A stretch of 64,000 bases of DNA from Bacteroidales bacterium (GTDB lineage Bacteria; Bacteroidota; Bacteroidia; Bacteroidales; VadinHA17). The notes under the pieces are model-generated. The model ran no database searches. It saw nothing but the letters and a program-made list of their open reading frames with translations, and was not told where the DNA came from. The DNA lies in the NCBI GenBank assembly GCA_016928075.1, contig JAFGLJ010000002.1, positions 34,182 to 98,181 of the forward strand, read 5' to 3'. The position numbers and the translations under genes were made by a program. Shown one piece after another: positions 35,689 to 44,948 of this stretch. Positions within the stretch are counted from its first letter, which is position 1, and every line of letters begins with the position of its first letter.

Positions 35689-36834
35689 TTACTTTTTTTT
35701 CTCGTACTTTTTAAGGAATCTTACCAGAACATCCCTGTGCGATTCACAGCGGGTGAGGTTCAGCAATAGTAAACGTTTCCTTCTCGACAGAAATCTCGGA
35801 AAGAAGCCCCGTTTCCTTAGTGAGGCAATGTTCTTGCCAAAGTATGGCTCAATAAAAGCATCATACATGGGATATACGGACTGGCAGTAATTCAGGAATT
35901 CAGCTTTCAGCTGCCTGTCATCCTCAATTATTGTATTGAGCTGGTTTATTTCTTTAAAGAAATCTTCTGTCTCTTTGCTATCCAGGTGAAAGATACCTGG
36001 CTTTTCATTATTTTGCTTATGGGGTATAATCTCAAACTCGGCTTTATCAGATATAATGAGCCGCACAACAAATCCTTTATTCCAGTTCTCATTTAACTTT
36101 CCAGGCCAATCATAGATAAAATTACCTAGCCCGTAGAATATTGGTTTCGACCTGTATAATTCGTAGCCTGAAAATGCGTGGGTATGGTGGGAAAAGACAG
36201 CATCGGCACCTGAATCAATAATGAACCTGTATAGCTCTTTAGTGCGGGGAGATGGCAACTCAAAGAATTCGTTACCTGCATGTATTATAACAATAATATA
36301 ATCATGATATTTTCCGGCTGCTTCAATATCATAAAAGCAGTGCACGGGATTGAGGGGATTACAGTTAAATGTGCCATCCGGAGTGGAAAGGAACTCGTTG
36401 TCAGCAAAATTCAATATTGCTATTTTCCTGTTCTTAATAAATACAGAATATGGTTTCCTGGCATGCTCTTTGGTAAGGCCAATACCAACAGTATTAATAT
36501 TATTTGCATTGCATAACTCCAGGGTTTCCAGGACACCTCTTTCATCATAGTCCATAATGTGGTTATTAGCCATTGCAGCCAAATGAATATTAGCATGGGT
36601 AAGTATTTTGATGCACTCGGGGTGGGCCTTCTGGTGCGGTCCTGTTTTTAACCTTGCAGATCCCGATTCTGTTAAAGGACATTCCAGGTCAACAATATTC
36701 AGATCATTATCCATGAATACATCAATAAAATCATTGAATATCGACCTGTAGTCTCCTTTCAGTGCCAGCTCTTCCATCCGGTTAATCGGACAGAAGTCTC
36801 CCGTTACCAAAATTTTGATGGAATCTGAACTCAT
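35689..36834 (-). CDS. CapA-family metallophosphoesterase-like capsule protein
   Basis: A 381-residue protein of the CapA/PgsA type: ILVTGDFCPI, NIVDLECPLT, MANNHIMDYDERGVLETLEL, IVIIHAGNEF, and ADAVFSHHTHAFSGYELY are the metallophosphatase ligands, followed by PIFYGLGNFIYDW. There is no signal peptide or membrane anchor, unlike PgsA proteins of poly-gamma-glutamate systems, and no PgsB or PgsC partner is present. In this setting it accompanies AsnB, ATP-grasp and two NodB-like proteins. Its actual reaction is unknown. Confidence 0.88.
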   Translation of the reverse strand: MSSDSIKILVTGDFCPINRMEELALKGDYRSIFNDFIDVFMDNDLNIVDLECPLTESGSARLKTGPHQKAHPECIKILTHANIHLAAMANNHIMDYDERGVLETLELCNANNINTVGIGLTKEHARKPYSVFIKNRKIAILNFADNEFLSTPDGTFNCNPLNPVHCFYDIEAAGKYHDYIIVIIHAGNEFFELPSPRTKELYRFIIDSGADAVFSHHTHAFSGYELYRSKPIFYGLGNFIYDWPGKLNENWNKGFVVRLIISDKAEFEIIPHKQNNEKPGIFHLDSKETEDFFKEINQLNTIIEDDRQLKAEFLNYCQSVYPMYDAFIEPYFGKNIASLRKRGFFPRFLSRRKRLLLLNLTRCESHRDVLVRFLKKYEKKK

Positions 36835-36859
36835 ATTTTTATAATTGACTTAAGCATGA

Positions 36860-37984
36860 TTAACTAGTACTTGCAATGAGGTCGCCGAGCTGATCAGAGC
36901 TCATAAACTCAACATCCGGCCACAGTTTGATAATGCGTTCAAGAAGATCTTTTAACAATTTAAGATTCTCGCTTCTGTTCCTCTCGTCGAGTGTGCCGAT
37001 AAAATTGATCCTGTGTGCACTTATTATTGCAGGTTTCCTCCATCTGAAAGCAATATTAATACGCCTGAGGCATTCTCCAACATTATCTGAAGATTTTGTA
37101 AGAGATGGTTCAAAGAATACATTCCTGATAAGAAAATACTGACCGTAATTATTTCTGTTCCCCAGGAAATGATACTTTTTCGTGTAATTCCCGAATGATC
37201 CCGTAGGTATCGACTGAATAACGAGACCCTGGATATATCTGACTCCTTTTTCATGCAATGTCTCCTCAACATCACTATTCCACGTGTAACATGGAGGAAT
37301 AAATGATCTTGATCTGAAACCGAAAATATCTTCAAACAGGTCCAGACCTTCAGCCAGGCTTTCCTTCATCTTCAGCAAATCATCAGGAGTGTTATAATCA
37401 AGAACTTCCATAAAATTATAATCACCATTACCCGAGAAGGTTGTTTCATTATTAAATGTGAACATCATTTCAGGTGCTCTGGTTCTGAGTGCATTCATCC
37501 ACCTTACAACATTTACGTGTTCGCGGCCATGGAACTGGGGCCTGAATATTCCGGTATTATTGCCCTGTTTCCAGAGGAACTCGACTCTTTCACGTCCGGG
37601 ATATCTTTTAAGAGTTTCTGTAACGGGTTCAAAATGATATTCTGTAAAATCAGACTTCTTTATCATTTTAAAATCAGGATTGCCCACGACAAAATTTGCG
37701 GTAATTACAGGGTGTTTACCCGTTGAATCTTTAATATAATTCAGAATTTCATACAGCAAGGTCATATCCTCATTGCTTTCCAGTGTATCGAGACGGTTGT
37801 AATCACTTCCTGCAATAGCCAAACCCTGTGCCACAAATTTTGAATACACTTCATTTGATGGCATTCTGATACTTCCCCAGTCATCGCTTTCAATTACTAC
37901 GATCTTTCTCCTGGTACGCCAGCCAGGTATATTAATAAAATTCTGTGAAACAGCTGCTTTCAGCCGGGGAACAGGGTTACTCAT
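36860..37984 (-). CDS. NodB-like (polysaccharide deacetylase-fold) protein, copy B
   Basis: A 374-residue protein. IPGWRTRRKIVVIESDDWGS carries an Asp-Asp pair analogous to NodB motif 1; QFHGREHVNVVRWM offers the His ligands of motif 2; SFIPPCYTWN resembles motif 3; and IISAHRINFIG is near the C-terminus. It is homologous along its length with the upstream gene and overlaps it by 8 nt, so the pair arose by tandem duplication. The family is often labelled polysaccharide (de)acetylase, but the catalytic reaction is untested as far as I know. Confidence 0.8.
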   Translation of the reverse strand: MSNPVPRLKAAVSQNFINIPGWRTRRKIVVIESDDWGSIRMPSNEVYSKFVAQGLAIAGSDYNRLDTLESNEDMTLLYEILNYIKDSTGKHPVITANFVVGNPDFKMIKKSDFTEYHFEPVTETLKRYPGRERVEFLWKQGNNTGIFRPQFHGREHVNVVRWMNALRTRAPEMMFTFNNETTFSGNGDYNFMEVLDYNTPDDLLKMKESLAEGLDLFEDIFGFRSRSFIPPCYTWNSDVEETLHEKGVRYIQGLVIQSIPTGSFGNYTKKYHFLGNRNNYGQYFLIRNVFFEPSLTKSSDNVGECLRRINIAFRWRKPAIISAHRINFIGTLDERNRSENLKLLKDLLERIIKLWPDVEFMSSDQLGDLIASTS

Positions 37985-39110
37985 TATTTATTATCTCTCC
38001 AAGTTGGGCAGTGGTTATAAACTCTGCATCCGGCCAGGTTTTTATTATCTGTCTGAGCAGGGTATTTAATTGTTTAAGCCCGTTATCTCTGTTTTCCGGG
38101 TATAGAGCACCAATATAATTCAGCCTGTGAGAACTTATTATAGCGGGCTTTTTGTATCCAAACATTTCTGAAATTTCATTCATACAACTATCAACCCAAT
38201 CCCGGCCGGATTCTCCGGGCTCAAAGAAGCAGTTGCGTGTGATATATCTTAGCCCGTGTTTATTTTTCTGTCCCAGCCAGTGTATTTTTTTCCTTGTCCT
38301 GCCGTAGTCCAGAGGTTCAATCTGTAATTTGGGAACTGATATAAACCTGATACCCTCATCATAGCACACCTTGTCAAGCTTTGAACTCATGGGTCCGTTA
38401 GGGGGTACTAAATAGGTTGCTCGATAACCGAACAAGGACTCAAACAGGTTAAGCCCGGAAGAAATTACCTCCTCGTGGTATTCAAGGTCACCGGGGTCAA
38501 TAAAATCAAAAGCAGCCTGGAACTCCATTTTAATATCAGGATCATTCGTAGTGGATATCCCCCACATGTTTTGATTAAACGCTTTCGTAGTATTTTCATG
38601 TCTCCCCATCAGTGCTCTCATCCACACTTTTACATTCAAATGTTCACGTCCGTGAAACTGAGGTAAAAATATTCTATTTTCAATCCCTTCCCTCCATAGC
38701 TTAAAAGACTCGTCGCAACCCTTGTATCTTTTTAGTGTTTCCGTAAAAGGTTCATAATGGTATTCAGTGAACTCTGATTGTCTAATTTTCTCAAAGTCAG
38801 GATTTGCAACAACAGAAACCGGAGTTAAAACTGACGGATTCCCGCAGCTGTCTTTTACAGATGATAAAACTTCAAACAATAATTCAAGATCCCTGGAAGT
38901 TGCCAGTGAATCATATTTATTAAATCTGGAACCCTCATCAGATATAAGATCAATGCCTTCTATAAGCAGTCTTTCAAAAGCCTGCCTTGAAGGCATCCTG
39001 ATACTTCCCCAGTCATCCGATTCCAGTACCACAAGCTTTCGCTTCGTCCTCCATCCCGGAAGATTTGATAAATTCTTTATAAGACCTGATCCAAAAGGGA
39101 GCTTGCGCAT
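37977..39110 (-). CDS. NodB-like (polysaccharide deacetylase-fold) protein, copy A
   Basis: A 377-residue paralogue of the downstream gene, sharing LPGWRTKRKLVVLESDDWGS near residue 20, EYHYEPFTETLKRY, LPQFHGREHLNVKVWMRAL, LVPPNGPMSS and IISSHRLNYIGALYPENR. The motif 3 position reads PPNGPMS here but PPCYTWN in copy B, which may indicate different substrates. Both copies are retained intact, which argues for distinct roles or a heterodimer. The EpsG gene stop is 14 nt upstream. Confidence 0.8.
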   Translation of the reverse strand: MRKLPFGSGLIKNLSNLPGWRTKRKLVVLESDDWGSIRMPSRQAFERLLIEGIDLISDEGSRFNKYDSLATSRDLELLFEVLSSVKDSCGNPSVLTPVSVVANPDFEKIRQSEFTEYHYEPFTETLKRYKGCDESFKLWREGIENRIFLPQFHGREHLNVKVWMRALMGRHENTTKAFNQNMWGISTTNDPDIKMEFQAAFDFIDPGDLEYHEEVISSGLNLFESLFGYRATYLVPPNGPMSSKLDKVCYDEGIRFISVPKLQIEPLDYGRTRKKIHWLGQKNKHGLRYITRNCFFEPGESGRDWVDSCMNEISEMFGYKKPAIISSHRLNYIGALYPENRDNGLKQLNTLLRQIIKTWPDAEFITTAQLGEIINNE

Positions 39111-39124
39111 CAGCAGTTTACGGT

Positions 39125-40378
39125 TTAGAATATTAATTCAGAAATCGGTACACCCGGGATAAGTAATGGGAACCCAACTCCCGGAGCAAAAAGCCAGGCA
39201 TTAATGCTCACAGATCCCACTCTGAGCATAACAGCTACGAATAATAATATTGGGAATAGCCCAATTATTGTAAGGTAATTTAATCTGTTCCCGGGCTTTT
39301 TAAGGAAATACAGGAATACATATAATGTGGCAAAAAGAAAGAATGTATCCTGAAACCGTCCACCAAAAGTTGGTATGACTTTACCAAAATTCACAAATGA
39401 CAGGAAAAGTAGCAGAAAACTGAATAAGTTCCTTTGAGGCTTATCTTTAACCTGGGTATTATCCGTAATCTGAATAATTGCAATTGCAAGGATAAAAAAG
39501 TAAAAACAAAGGCTGGAACCCATTGTCACGAACCATGGCGTGCCCTGGAAAGAGTCTTGCATACCTTCAATATACATTTCATTGGCGTAGCCCTCGTACC
39601 TGTCCTGTATAGGACCACCCAGAGAGTATGCCAGTGACTCAAAAACCGGAGTCATTAATCCGGGCAGAATAAATGATGCGGCTAAAATCGGGAGGTATAT
39701 CAGATTTCGATTACCTGCTAAAAAGTATATGAACAGCACCACATTTGCTGAGATAAAACTCCAGTGAACCAGTGATGCAGAAAGGGCCAGGATTAGATAC
39801 CTGGGATCACGGTGTATAATAACGTGATAAGCTCCTAAAAAGAACACCCATGTTGCAAGTGGCATCCTGATACCTCCCAGTGTGGTTATTGGCATTACGA
39901 AAACAAAAAAAGCCATAAAGATAAAAGCATTCCACCCCGGATTTTCAACATACTGTTTATGCAGCTGGTTGATGGATTTCAAATAAAAGAACCCAAAAAT
40001 AGCTGCCCATACTGCAAAAAGAATACTATAACTTGTGGTAATCCTTGATACAATAAATGTAACCAGCGGCTGCATAATATCTACTGTAGTATCAGTATAC
40101 AGCCCGCCAACAATTGCAAAGAAATCTGAAAATGGCAGTTCGGCAGTGTCTTGTAGAGCCGCTGCATAACGTTCTGCATCCACACCTGCATCACCCAGCA
40201 CGAAAGTCAGTCCATAATAAATGAAGAAAATGTAGACGGTCTTTTTCGAATCCTTCTGGCTATAGGTAAATATTGCTGTTATGAAGGCCAGGAAAGGCCA
40301 TATCAGAAATAGAATGACGTATTTCAGAGGGTTGGAAGCAGATACAGGGTATGATGTATAGTAAGTATCGTTATTCAT
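39125..40378 (-). CDS. EpsG-family putative polysaccharide polymerase (Wzy-like)
   Basis: A 417-residue polytopic membrane protein with about ten to twelve hydrophobic segments, including YVILFLIWPFLAFITAIFTY at the N-terminus and the EpsG-family segment GIRMPLATWVFFLGAYHVI followed by LVHWSFISANVVLF, with the conserved His. It would join lipid-linked repeat units at the periplasmic face after Wzx flipping. It is the only polymerase candidate in the window. Confidence 0.85.
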   Translation of the reverse strand: MNNDTYYTSYPVSASNPLKYVILFLIWPFLAFITAIFTYSQKDSKKTVYIFFIYYGLTFVLGDAGVDAERYAAALQDTAELPFSDFFAIVGGLYTDTTVDIMQPLVTFIVSRITTSYSILFAVWAAIFGFFYLKSINQLHKQYVENPGWNAFIFMAFFVFVMPITTLGGIRMPLATWVFFLGAYHVIIHRDPRYLILALSASLVHWSFISANVVLFIYFLAGNRNLIYLPILAASFILPGLMTPVFESLAYSLGGPIQDRYEGYANEMYIEGMQDSFQGTPWFVTMGSSLCFYFFILAIAIIQITDNTQVKDKPQRNLFSFLLLFLSFVNFGKVIPTFGGRFQDTFFLFATLYVFLYFLKKPGNRLNYLTIIGLFPILLFVAVMLRVGSVSINAWLFAPGVGFPLLIPGVPISELIF

Positions 40379-40387
40379 GAAAGAAAT

Positions 40388-41506
40388 TTAGTATTCTAAA
40401 AGGTCTAAAAAAAGTTGTGTGACATTTTTTATGTGATATTGTCCGGGATCTGGCAGCTGCAGCCTGTTACTATAATCCCCGTTTAAGAATTCAAGCAGGT
40501 AAGTACTGTTGAAGTTCCTTTCAATATTTAATACAGGCCTGTTAACGATAGTATAATCTATCAGCTTACTGGGAGAATTAAGCATGGTGTTATTATCAAA
40601 ATTGACAAGAAAGTCCATTTTAGCCAATACCTTCAGTAGTTCATTCCGTGGTATATAATCCGATATTTCAAGTTTATCTCCTAATTTATCCTTATAAGTG
40701 GTGATCATATCTGGCTTATTTGTATAAACCTTGAATTTAAAGGGTAAATCCACTGTCAGCAGATAATCAAGCAGAGGCCCGGGGTCGCGGGCACCAGGCA
40801 GGAACCCACCGGCATAGGCAAACGTAGTAACTTCATTTGCAGGTTTATTGCTTTCTCTTTCGGTAATGTCAAAATCAAATCCCTGTGGAATTATTCTTAT
40901 TTTATCTTGAAATTCGGTATAATAGGCAGGTCTTGCGCTTTCAATAGGTATTGTAATAAAATCCGTTCTTCTGCAGAATCCTTTTTCAAGATATTTGAAA
41001 TAAAAGGGCTTTCTGAAAGAATCAAGGATATCACCCATATAGGGATCCCCGCAGTCAGCTATCCATTTATCTGCAATCGGGTGCTTTTCAGACCTTGACC
41101 ATGCAACTCCCCAGTGTACCGGATAAGGAACAGCAAAAGAAATCATCAGGTCATATCCTGACTCATTCCTAAGAAAATTCCTTACTTTAAACATTTCCTC
41201 AATCGCAGGATATTCAAACAAAACCATCATTATTCTTGTTAATCCCCTGCTCATGATTGAAAACGGCTTTCTCCTGAAGGCCGGTACCACGGGGAATCTC
41301 GCTTTGCCCCACATTTTCAGTTTAATGTCATACTCCCTCAGAAAATCAGAATAATCATGATCCCTGTATCTTGTTATAACCACCAATGAATGCCCCCGCC
41401 TTACCATTTCCTTAGCCAGTTCTGTAGCCCTGTAACTCCTGGGGGATATTTCAGGGTAAAAAGCACTGCTGACCAATAAAATCTTCAGACTCTTGCTCTC
41501 ACTCAT
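40388..41506 (-). CDS. Glycosyltransferase (GT4/GT-B fold)
   Basis: A 372-residue GT-B protein: LLVSSAFYPEISPRSYRATE at the N-terminus (acceptor side), a middle FAYAGGFLPGARDPGPLLDY that starts the donor domain, and SPSKLIDYTIVNRPVLNI in place of the classical Glu-x7-Glu, a pattern typical of WbuB-like enzymes. It lies directly between the WecF-like transferase and EpsG, separated by 6 and 9 nt from them, so these are co-expressed. Confidence 0.87.
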   Translation of the reverse strand: MSESKSLKILLVSSAFYPEISPRSYRATELAKEMVRRGHSLVVITRYRDHDYSDFLREYDIKLKMWGKARFPVVPAFRRKPFSIMSRGLTRIMMVLFEYPAIEEMFKVRNFLRNESGYDLMISFAVPYPVHWGVAWSRSEKHPIADKWIADCGDPYMGDILDSFRKPFYFKYLEKGFCRRTDFITIPIESARPAYYTEFQDKIRIIPQGFDFDITERESNKPANEVTTFAYAGGFLPGARDPGPLLDYLLTVDLPFKFKVYTNKPDMITTYKDKLGDKLEISDYIPRNELLKVLAKMDFLVNFDNNTMLNSPSKLIDYTIVNRPVLNIERNFNSTYLLEFLNGDYSNRLQLPDPGQYHIKNVTQLFLDLLEY

Positions 41507-41512
41507 TTTAAT

Positions 41513-42694
41513 TCAGGTATGATAAAGAAAATATTTTTGGACCGAATTCCTCAATCTCTCAATTATACGTTCTTCACCAATCTCTTTTTTTAATATATCC
41601 CGGTTATGCTTAATTTCGTTATGGGACAAATTTTCAAGAGCAGACAGATTACCTTCAGAGAAGTCTTTCTCCATAGAAAAAATTACAGCACCTACTCTTT
41701 TCAGGTACTGGTAAAAAGTGTTTGATTCGTTTAAATAGACTTTGCTTCCCAGCCATAGCATCGTAAGAATATTCCCTTCAGCCTGCTGACGGTAATGATT
41801 CATTATTGTTATTCCACAACCCCTGATTATTGATGTATATTCATTCAGGGGCATAAACTTACGCAGGGGTATGAAATTTTCACCAAGAAGTTCAGTTCCT
41901 TTATCCTGGATATAATCTGCATACCTTGAGTTGCCATAACTTAGCGGCGCTACGATTTTCCGGATACCTGTATCCATCCTCCTAAGTATATCGAGGGCTT
42001 CAAGATGATTATTAGTAAACGATGCGGAATTCCCGAGTAAGATATTATTCCCGTTTACGGTTGCTGATTCATTGCCCTGCATTATAAACTCAAGGGGGTA
42101 GTAAGCAAAGGGGATATGCCTGCACTTCTCCGATATCAAATTTCTTTCTCTGAAGTAGTTGAAATCTTCCTCGTGTAAGGTGGAGATATATCTTAATTCC
42201 GAAGTGGCAAGCCTGGTTGCATCTGTAATTGTTGATGGCTTACAGTAAATAATATTCCTTGCGAGTTCCTTTATCCTTTCTTTCAATGAATGTCCTGATT
42301 CAGGTAGCTTAATTGAAGCAGTTAAGTCCCCAACTAATTTATCGTCGGGAAGATTCTCTTCTGTATACAATTCTGCTCCCCATAGCATGCCAATGAACTT
42401 CTCTTTTTGCTTTGATTGCAGGTATATTGTACTATTGTATGCACTTATTCCATGCAGAAAGACACAATCGTAGTTTTGGGTCATTTCTGATAACTTTTTA
42501 ACCAGGCCGTTATTATAAAAGACAACCTGGACATTCTTTTTTTTCTCCACATGTTCCAGTTTGCTGTTTAACCTGGAACGGCGAATGACAAAATGATTGC
42601 ATCCCGGGAAAGCTTTCTCAAAAATATAATTGGCTGCATTAATAAACTTCTCGTCAGTAGCTATATGAAGAATGGAGATTTTTTTTTCAGGCAT
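41513..42694 (-). CDS. wecF: TDP-Fuc4NAc:lipid II transferase-like glycosyltransferase (WecF, GT56)
   Basis: A 393-residue enzyme resembling WecF, which transfers 4-acetamido-4,6-dideoxy-D-galactose from the dTDP donor in enterobacterial common antigen synthesis. Recognisable family stretches are ILHIATDEKFINAANYIFEK, NYDCVFLHGI, GNSASFTNNHLEALDIL, IVAPLSYGNSRYADYI and IMNHYRQQAEGNILTMLWLG followed by GSKVYLNE. It is next to the rffA-type aminotransferase that makes its donor precursor. The acceptor is probably a different lipid-linked sugar here. Confidence 0.85.
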   Translation of the reverse strand: MPEKKISILHIATDEKFINAANYIFEKAFPGCNHFVIRRSRLNSKLEHVEKKKNVQVVFYNNGLVKKLSEMTQNYDCVFLHGISAYNSTIYLQSKQKEKFIGMLWGAELYTEENLPDDKLVGDLTASIKLPESGHSLKERIKELARNIIYCKPSTITDATRLATSELRYISTLHEEDFNYFRERNLISEKCRHIPFAYYPLEFIMQGNESATVNGNNILLGNSASFTNNHLEALDILRRMDTGIRKIVAPLSYGNSRYADYIQDKGTELLGENFIPLRKFMPLNEYTSIIRGCGITIMNHYRQQAEGNILTMLWLGSKVYLNESNTFYQYLKRVGAVIFSMEKDFSEGNLSALENLSHNEIKHNRDILKKEIGEERIIERLRNSVQKYFLYHT

Positions 42695-42695
42695 T

Positions 42696-43814
42696 TTAGC
42701 TCAATGTGATAACTTCAATAATTTTATCAACATCATTCTCTGTAAGGTCATAGTATAATGGTAACCTGACCAGGGCATCGGTGTAGTGATCAGAATTTGG
42801 TATTTCACGATTTCCATGTATTTCTTTGTAATATTTGCTTTTATGTAAACTCAAATAATGAAAGACTGCATGAATGCCATTATTTTTCAATTTTTCAATC
42901 ATCTTATTCCTTTGTTCCCCTCTTTTAAACACAAGATAAAACATATGGCCATTTTGTGATGCGTACTCAGGTATTACAGGTATCTGAACCCCGTTATCCC
43001 CGGCCCATTCTTTTAAACCTTCATAATATTTCCACCAGATACTAACCCTTTTTTTCTGGATTTCCCCAATGTTTTCTAACTGTGCCCACAGGTATGCTGC
43101 GGTGATTTCGGAAGGAAGAAAAGAGGATCCTGTATCACACCAGCCATACTTGTCTACCTCCCCTCGATAGAATTCAGCCCTGTTTGTCCCTTTCTCCCAG
43201 ATTATTTCTGATCTTTTTATAAACCTGTCATCATTGATGGCCAGGAGGCCACCCTCTCCTGAAGTAATGTTCTTGGTCTCATGAAATGAAAAAGCTGCAA
43301 GATGCCCTATGCTGCCAAGCGGATTTCCCTTATATGTAGCATCAATTGCCTGTGCTGCATCTTCAATTACGAGCAGGTTATACTTAGAGGCAATCGACAT
43401 TATTTTGTCCATATCACATGCAACACCTGCATAATGAACAGGCACAATAGCCCTGGTTTTTTGAGTAACATATTCAACAATTTTTTCCTCATCAATACCC
43501 GGGTGATCATAACGGCTATCAACAAAAATAATTTTCGCACCCTGCCTCACAAAAGCCAGGGCTGTTGAAACAAAAGTGTATGAAGGAATAATAACCTCAT
43601 CACCGGGCTTAATGTCGGCAAGAATGGCACACATTTCAAGAGCATCAGTGCATGAAGTTGTCAGCAGAGCTTTTTTTAATCTGTAACGTTCCTCGAAAAA
43701 ATGCTGGCATTTCTTGGTATATATGCCATTACCGGAAATCGTTCCGGAATAAACAGCCTGATACATGTAATGCATCTCTTTGCCTGTTAGATAGGGTTTA
43801 TTAAAAGGAATCAT
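42696..43814 (-). CDS. rffA: dTDP-4-amino-4,6-dideoxygalactose transaminase (RffA/WecE)
   Basis: A 372-residue PLP aminotransferase with the RffA-type start IPFNKPYLTGKEMHYMYQAV and SGNGIYTKKCQ, TTSCTDALEMCAIL, VIEDAAQAIDA, and the PLP-lysine in SFHETKNITSGEGG. It converts dTDP-4-keto-6-deoxyglucose to dTDP-4-amino-4,6-dideoxygalactose. It is adjacent (1-nt gap) to wecF, giving the pathway step and the transferase together. The next pathway enzyme, WecD acetyltransferase, is not next to it, and RmlA and RmlB are not in the window. Confidence 0.92.
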   Translation of the reverse strand: MIPFNKPYLTGKEMHYMYQAVYSGTISGNGIYTKKCQHFFEERYRLKKALLTTSCTDALEMCAILADIKPGDEVIIPSYTFVSTALAFVRQGAKIIFVDSRYDHPGIDEEKIVEYVTQKTRAIVPVHYAGVACDMDKIMSIASKYNLLVIEDAAQAIDATYKGNPLGSIGHLAAFSFHETKNITSGEGGLLAINDDRFIKRSEIIWEKGTNRAEFYRGEVDKYGWCDTGSSFLPSEITAAYLWAQLENIGEIQKKRVSIWWKYYEGLKEWAGDNGVQIPVIPEYASQNGHMFYLVFKRGEQRNKMIEKLKNNGIHAVFHYLSLHKSKYYKEIHGNREIPNSDHYTDALVRLPLYYDLTENDVDKIIEVITLS

Positions 43815-43864
43815 GTATATATTTAAATTTGAATACTTTACTTCACTAGAACCATTACTTTCCT

Positions 43865-44887
43865 TTATCTCCCAAAAAACCTCTTCACTATTTGCTTTAT
43901 TTCTTTTACAAGTGCACTTATAAGAAACGCCGGCATAAAAGAATTGTATATATGAACATAATAATTGTAAGGCTTCTCTACACCTTTCAATTCAATTCTC
44001 CTGTAACTATTATTAAATAACAATTCCCTTATTTTCTTATAATTTTTCATATAGGGTTTCTGCAGAGCAGAATTTAATGTTAATAATACAAACTTACATA
44101 TTGGATGATTCAAAAATATCCTTTGCTCTTCCTTCAGGTTTGGTTCTTGTTGAAACCTTCTCAAATTTACTGCTGCCAGTAAAAACCCCCGAATTGATTT
44201 TTCAGAGCGATAGAGTTCCGAATTGGTTGCAGAGCCAGGCCTTGTAGTCCTTTGATAAAACGAGGATCCGTCAAAAATGCATCGTTCAGCAAGGCATAGA
44301 ATGCGTGCTATAAACTCACCATCTTCAAGATAGGGGACATTGGGCAGATAGCGGAGTTTATTGCGATTCATAAATTCAGTTTCAAACAATACTGCTACCA
44401 TCCTGTCGGGATCTGTAAGACCATCAGCCCGAATCAAAAAATAGGTTCTGATACCCACGTGAACATCAGATATATATTTCTCATTAAAGATGCATTTGCG
44501 CACTGATCCATCCTGGTATAGAAAAGTAAATCCAAGTATTGAAACCTGAGCATTTTTTTCGCTGGCGTTTTTCAATACTTTGCCAAAGCTTTTAGAATCA
44601 ACATAATCATCCGGATCAATAAACATAAGGTATCTGCCGGTAGCCTTTTCAATGCCATTGTTCCTTGCACGTGAAACTCCCTGGTTTTCCTGATCGATAA
44701 GAATAATATTATCAAATTCTTTCTGCATTCGCTTTATAACTCCACGACTGTCATCGGGCGAACCATCATTTATGCAAATGATCTCATATTCATCCCTTGG
44801 TATATCCTGATCTTCAAGACTGCATATACACCTATCGACATATGGTTCTACGTTGTACATTGGTATTATGACCGAGAGCTGTTTCAT
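43865..44887 (-). CDS. GT2 glycosyltransferase
   Basis: A 340-residue GT-A enzyme: LSVIIPMYNVEPYVDRCICS, IICINDGSPDDSRGVI, ENQGVSRARNNGIEKA, and YLMFIDPDDYVDS with an Asp-x-Asp-like metal site. The C-terminal 120 residues are helical and rich in Lys and Arg. The protein is typical of transferases adding Gal, GlcNAc or GalNAc to lipid-linked intermediates. Confidence 0.92.
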   Translation of the reverse strand: MKQLSVIIPMYNVEPYVDRCICSLEDQDIPRDEYEIICINDGSPDDSRGVIKRMQKEFDNIILIDQENQGVSRARNNGIEKATGRYLMFIDPDDYVDSKSFGKVLKNASEKNAQVSILGFTFLYQDGSVRKCIFNEKYISDVHVGIRTYFLIRADGLTDPDRMVAVLFETEFMNRNKLRYLPNVPYLEDGEFIARILCLAERCIFDGSSFYQRTTRPGSATNSELYRSEKSIRGFLLAAVNLRRFQQEPNLKEEQRIFLNHPICKFVLLTLNSALQKPYMKNYKKIRELLFNNSYRRIELKGVEKPYNYYVHIYNSFMPAFLISALVKEIKQIVKRFFGR

Positions 44888-44948
44888 GCAATACAGTTTA
44901 TAATTCCAGGTTTAGATTTGACATCAGGAGTTGAGAACGATCAAATTC

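Noticed and set aside
35689..36834. Poly-gamma-glutamate synthesis based on CapA
   Set aside because: CapA alone is not diagnostic; PgsB/CapB ligase and PgsC/CapC membrane proteins are absent and this CapA has no membrane anchor.
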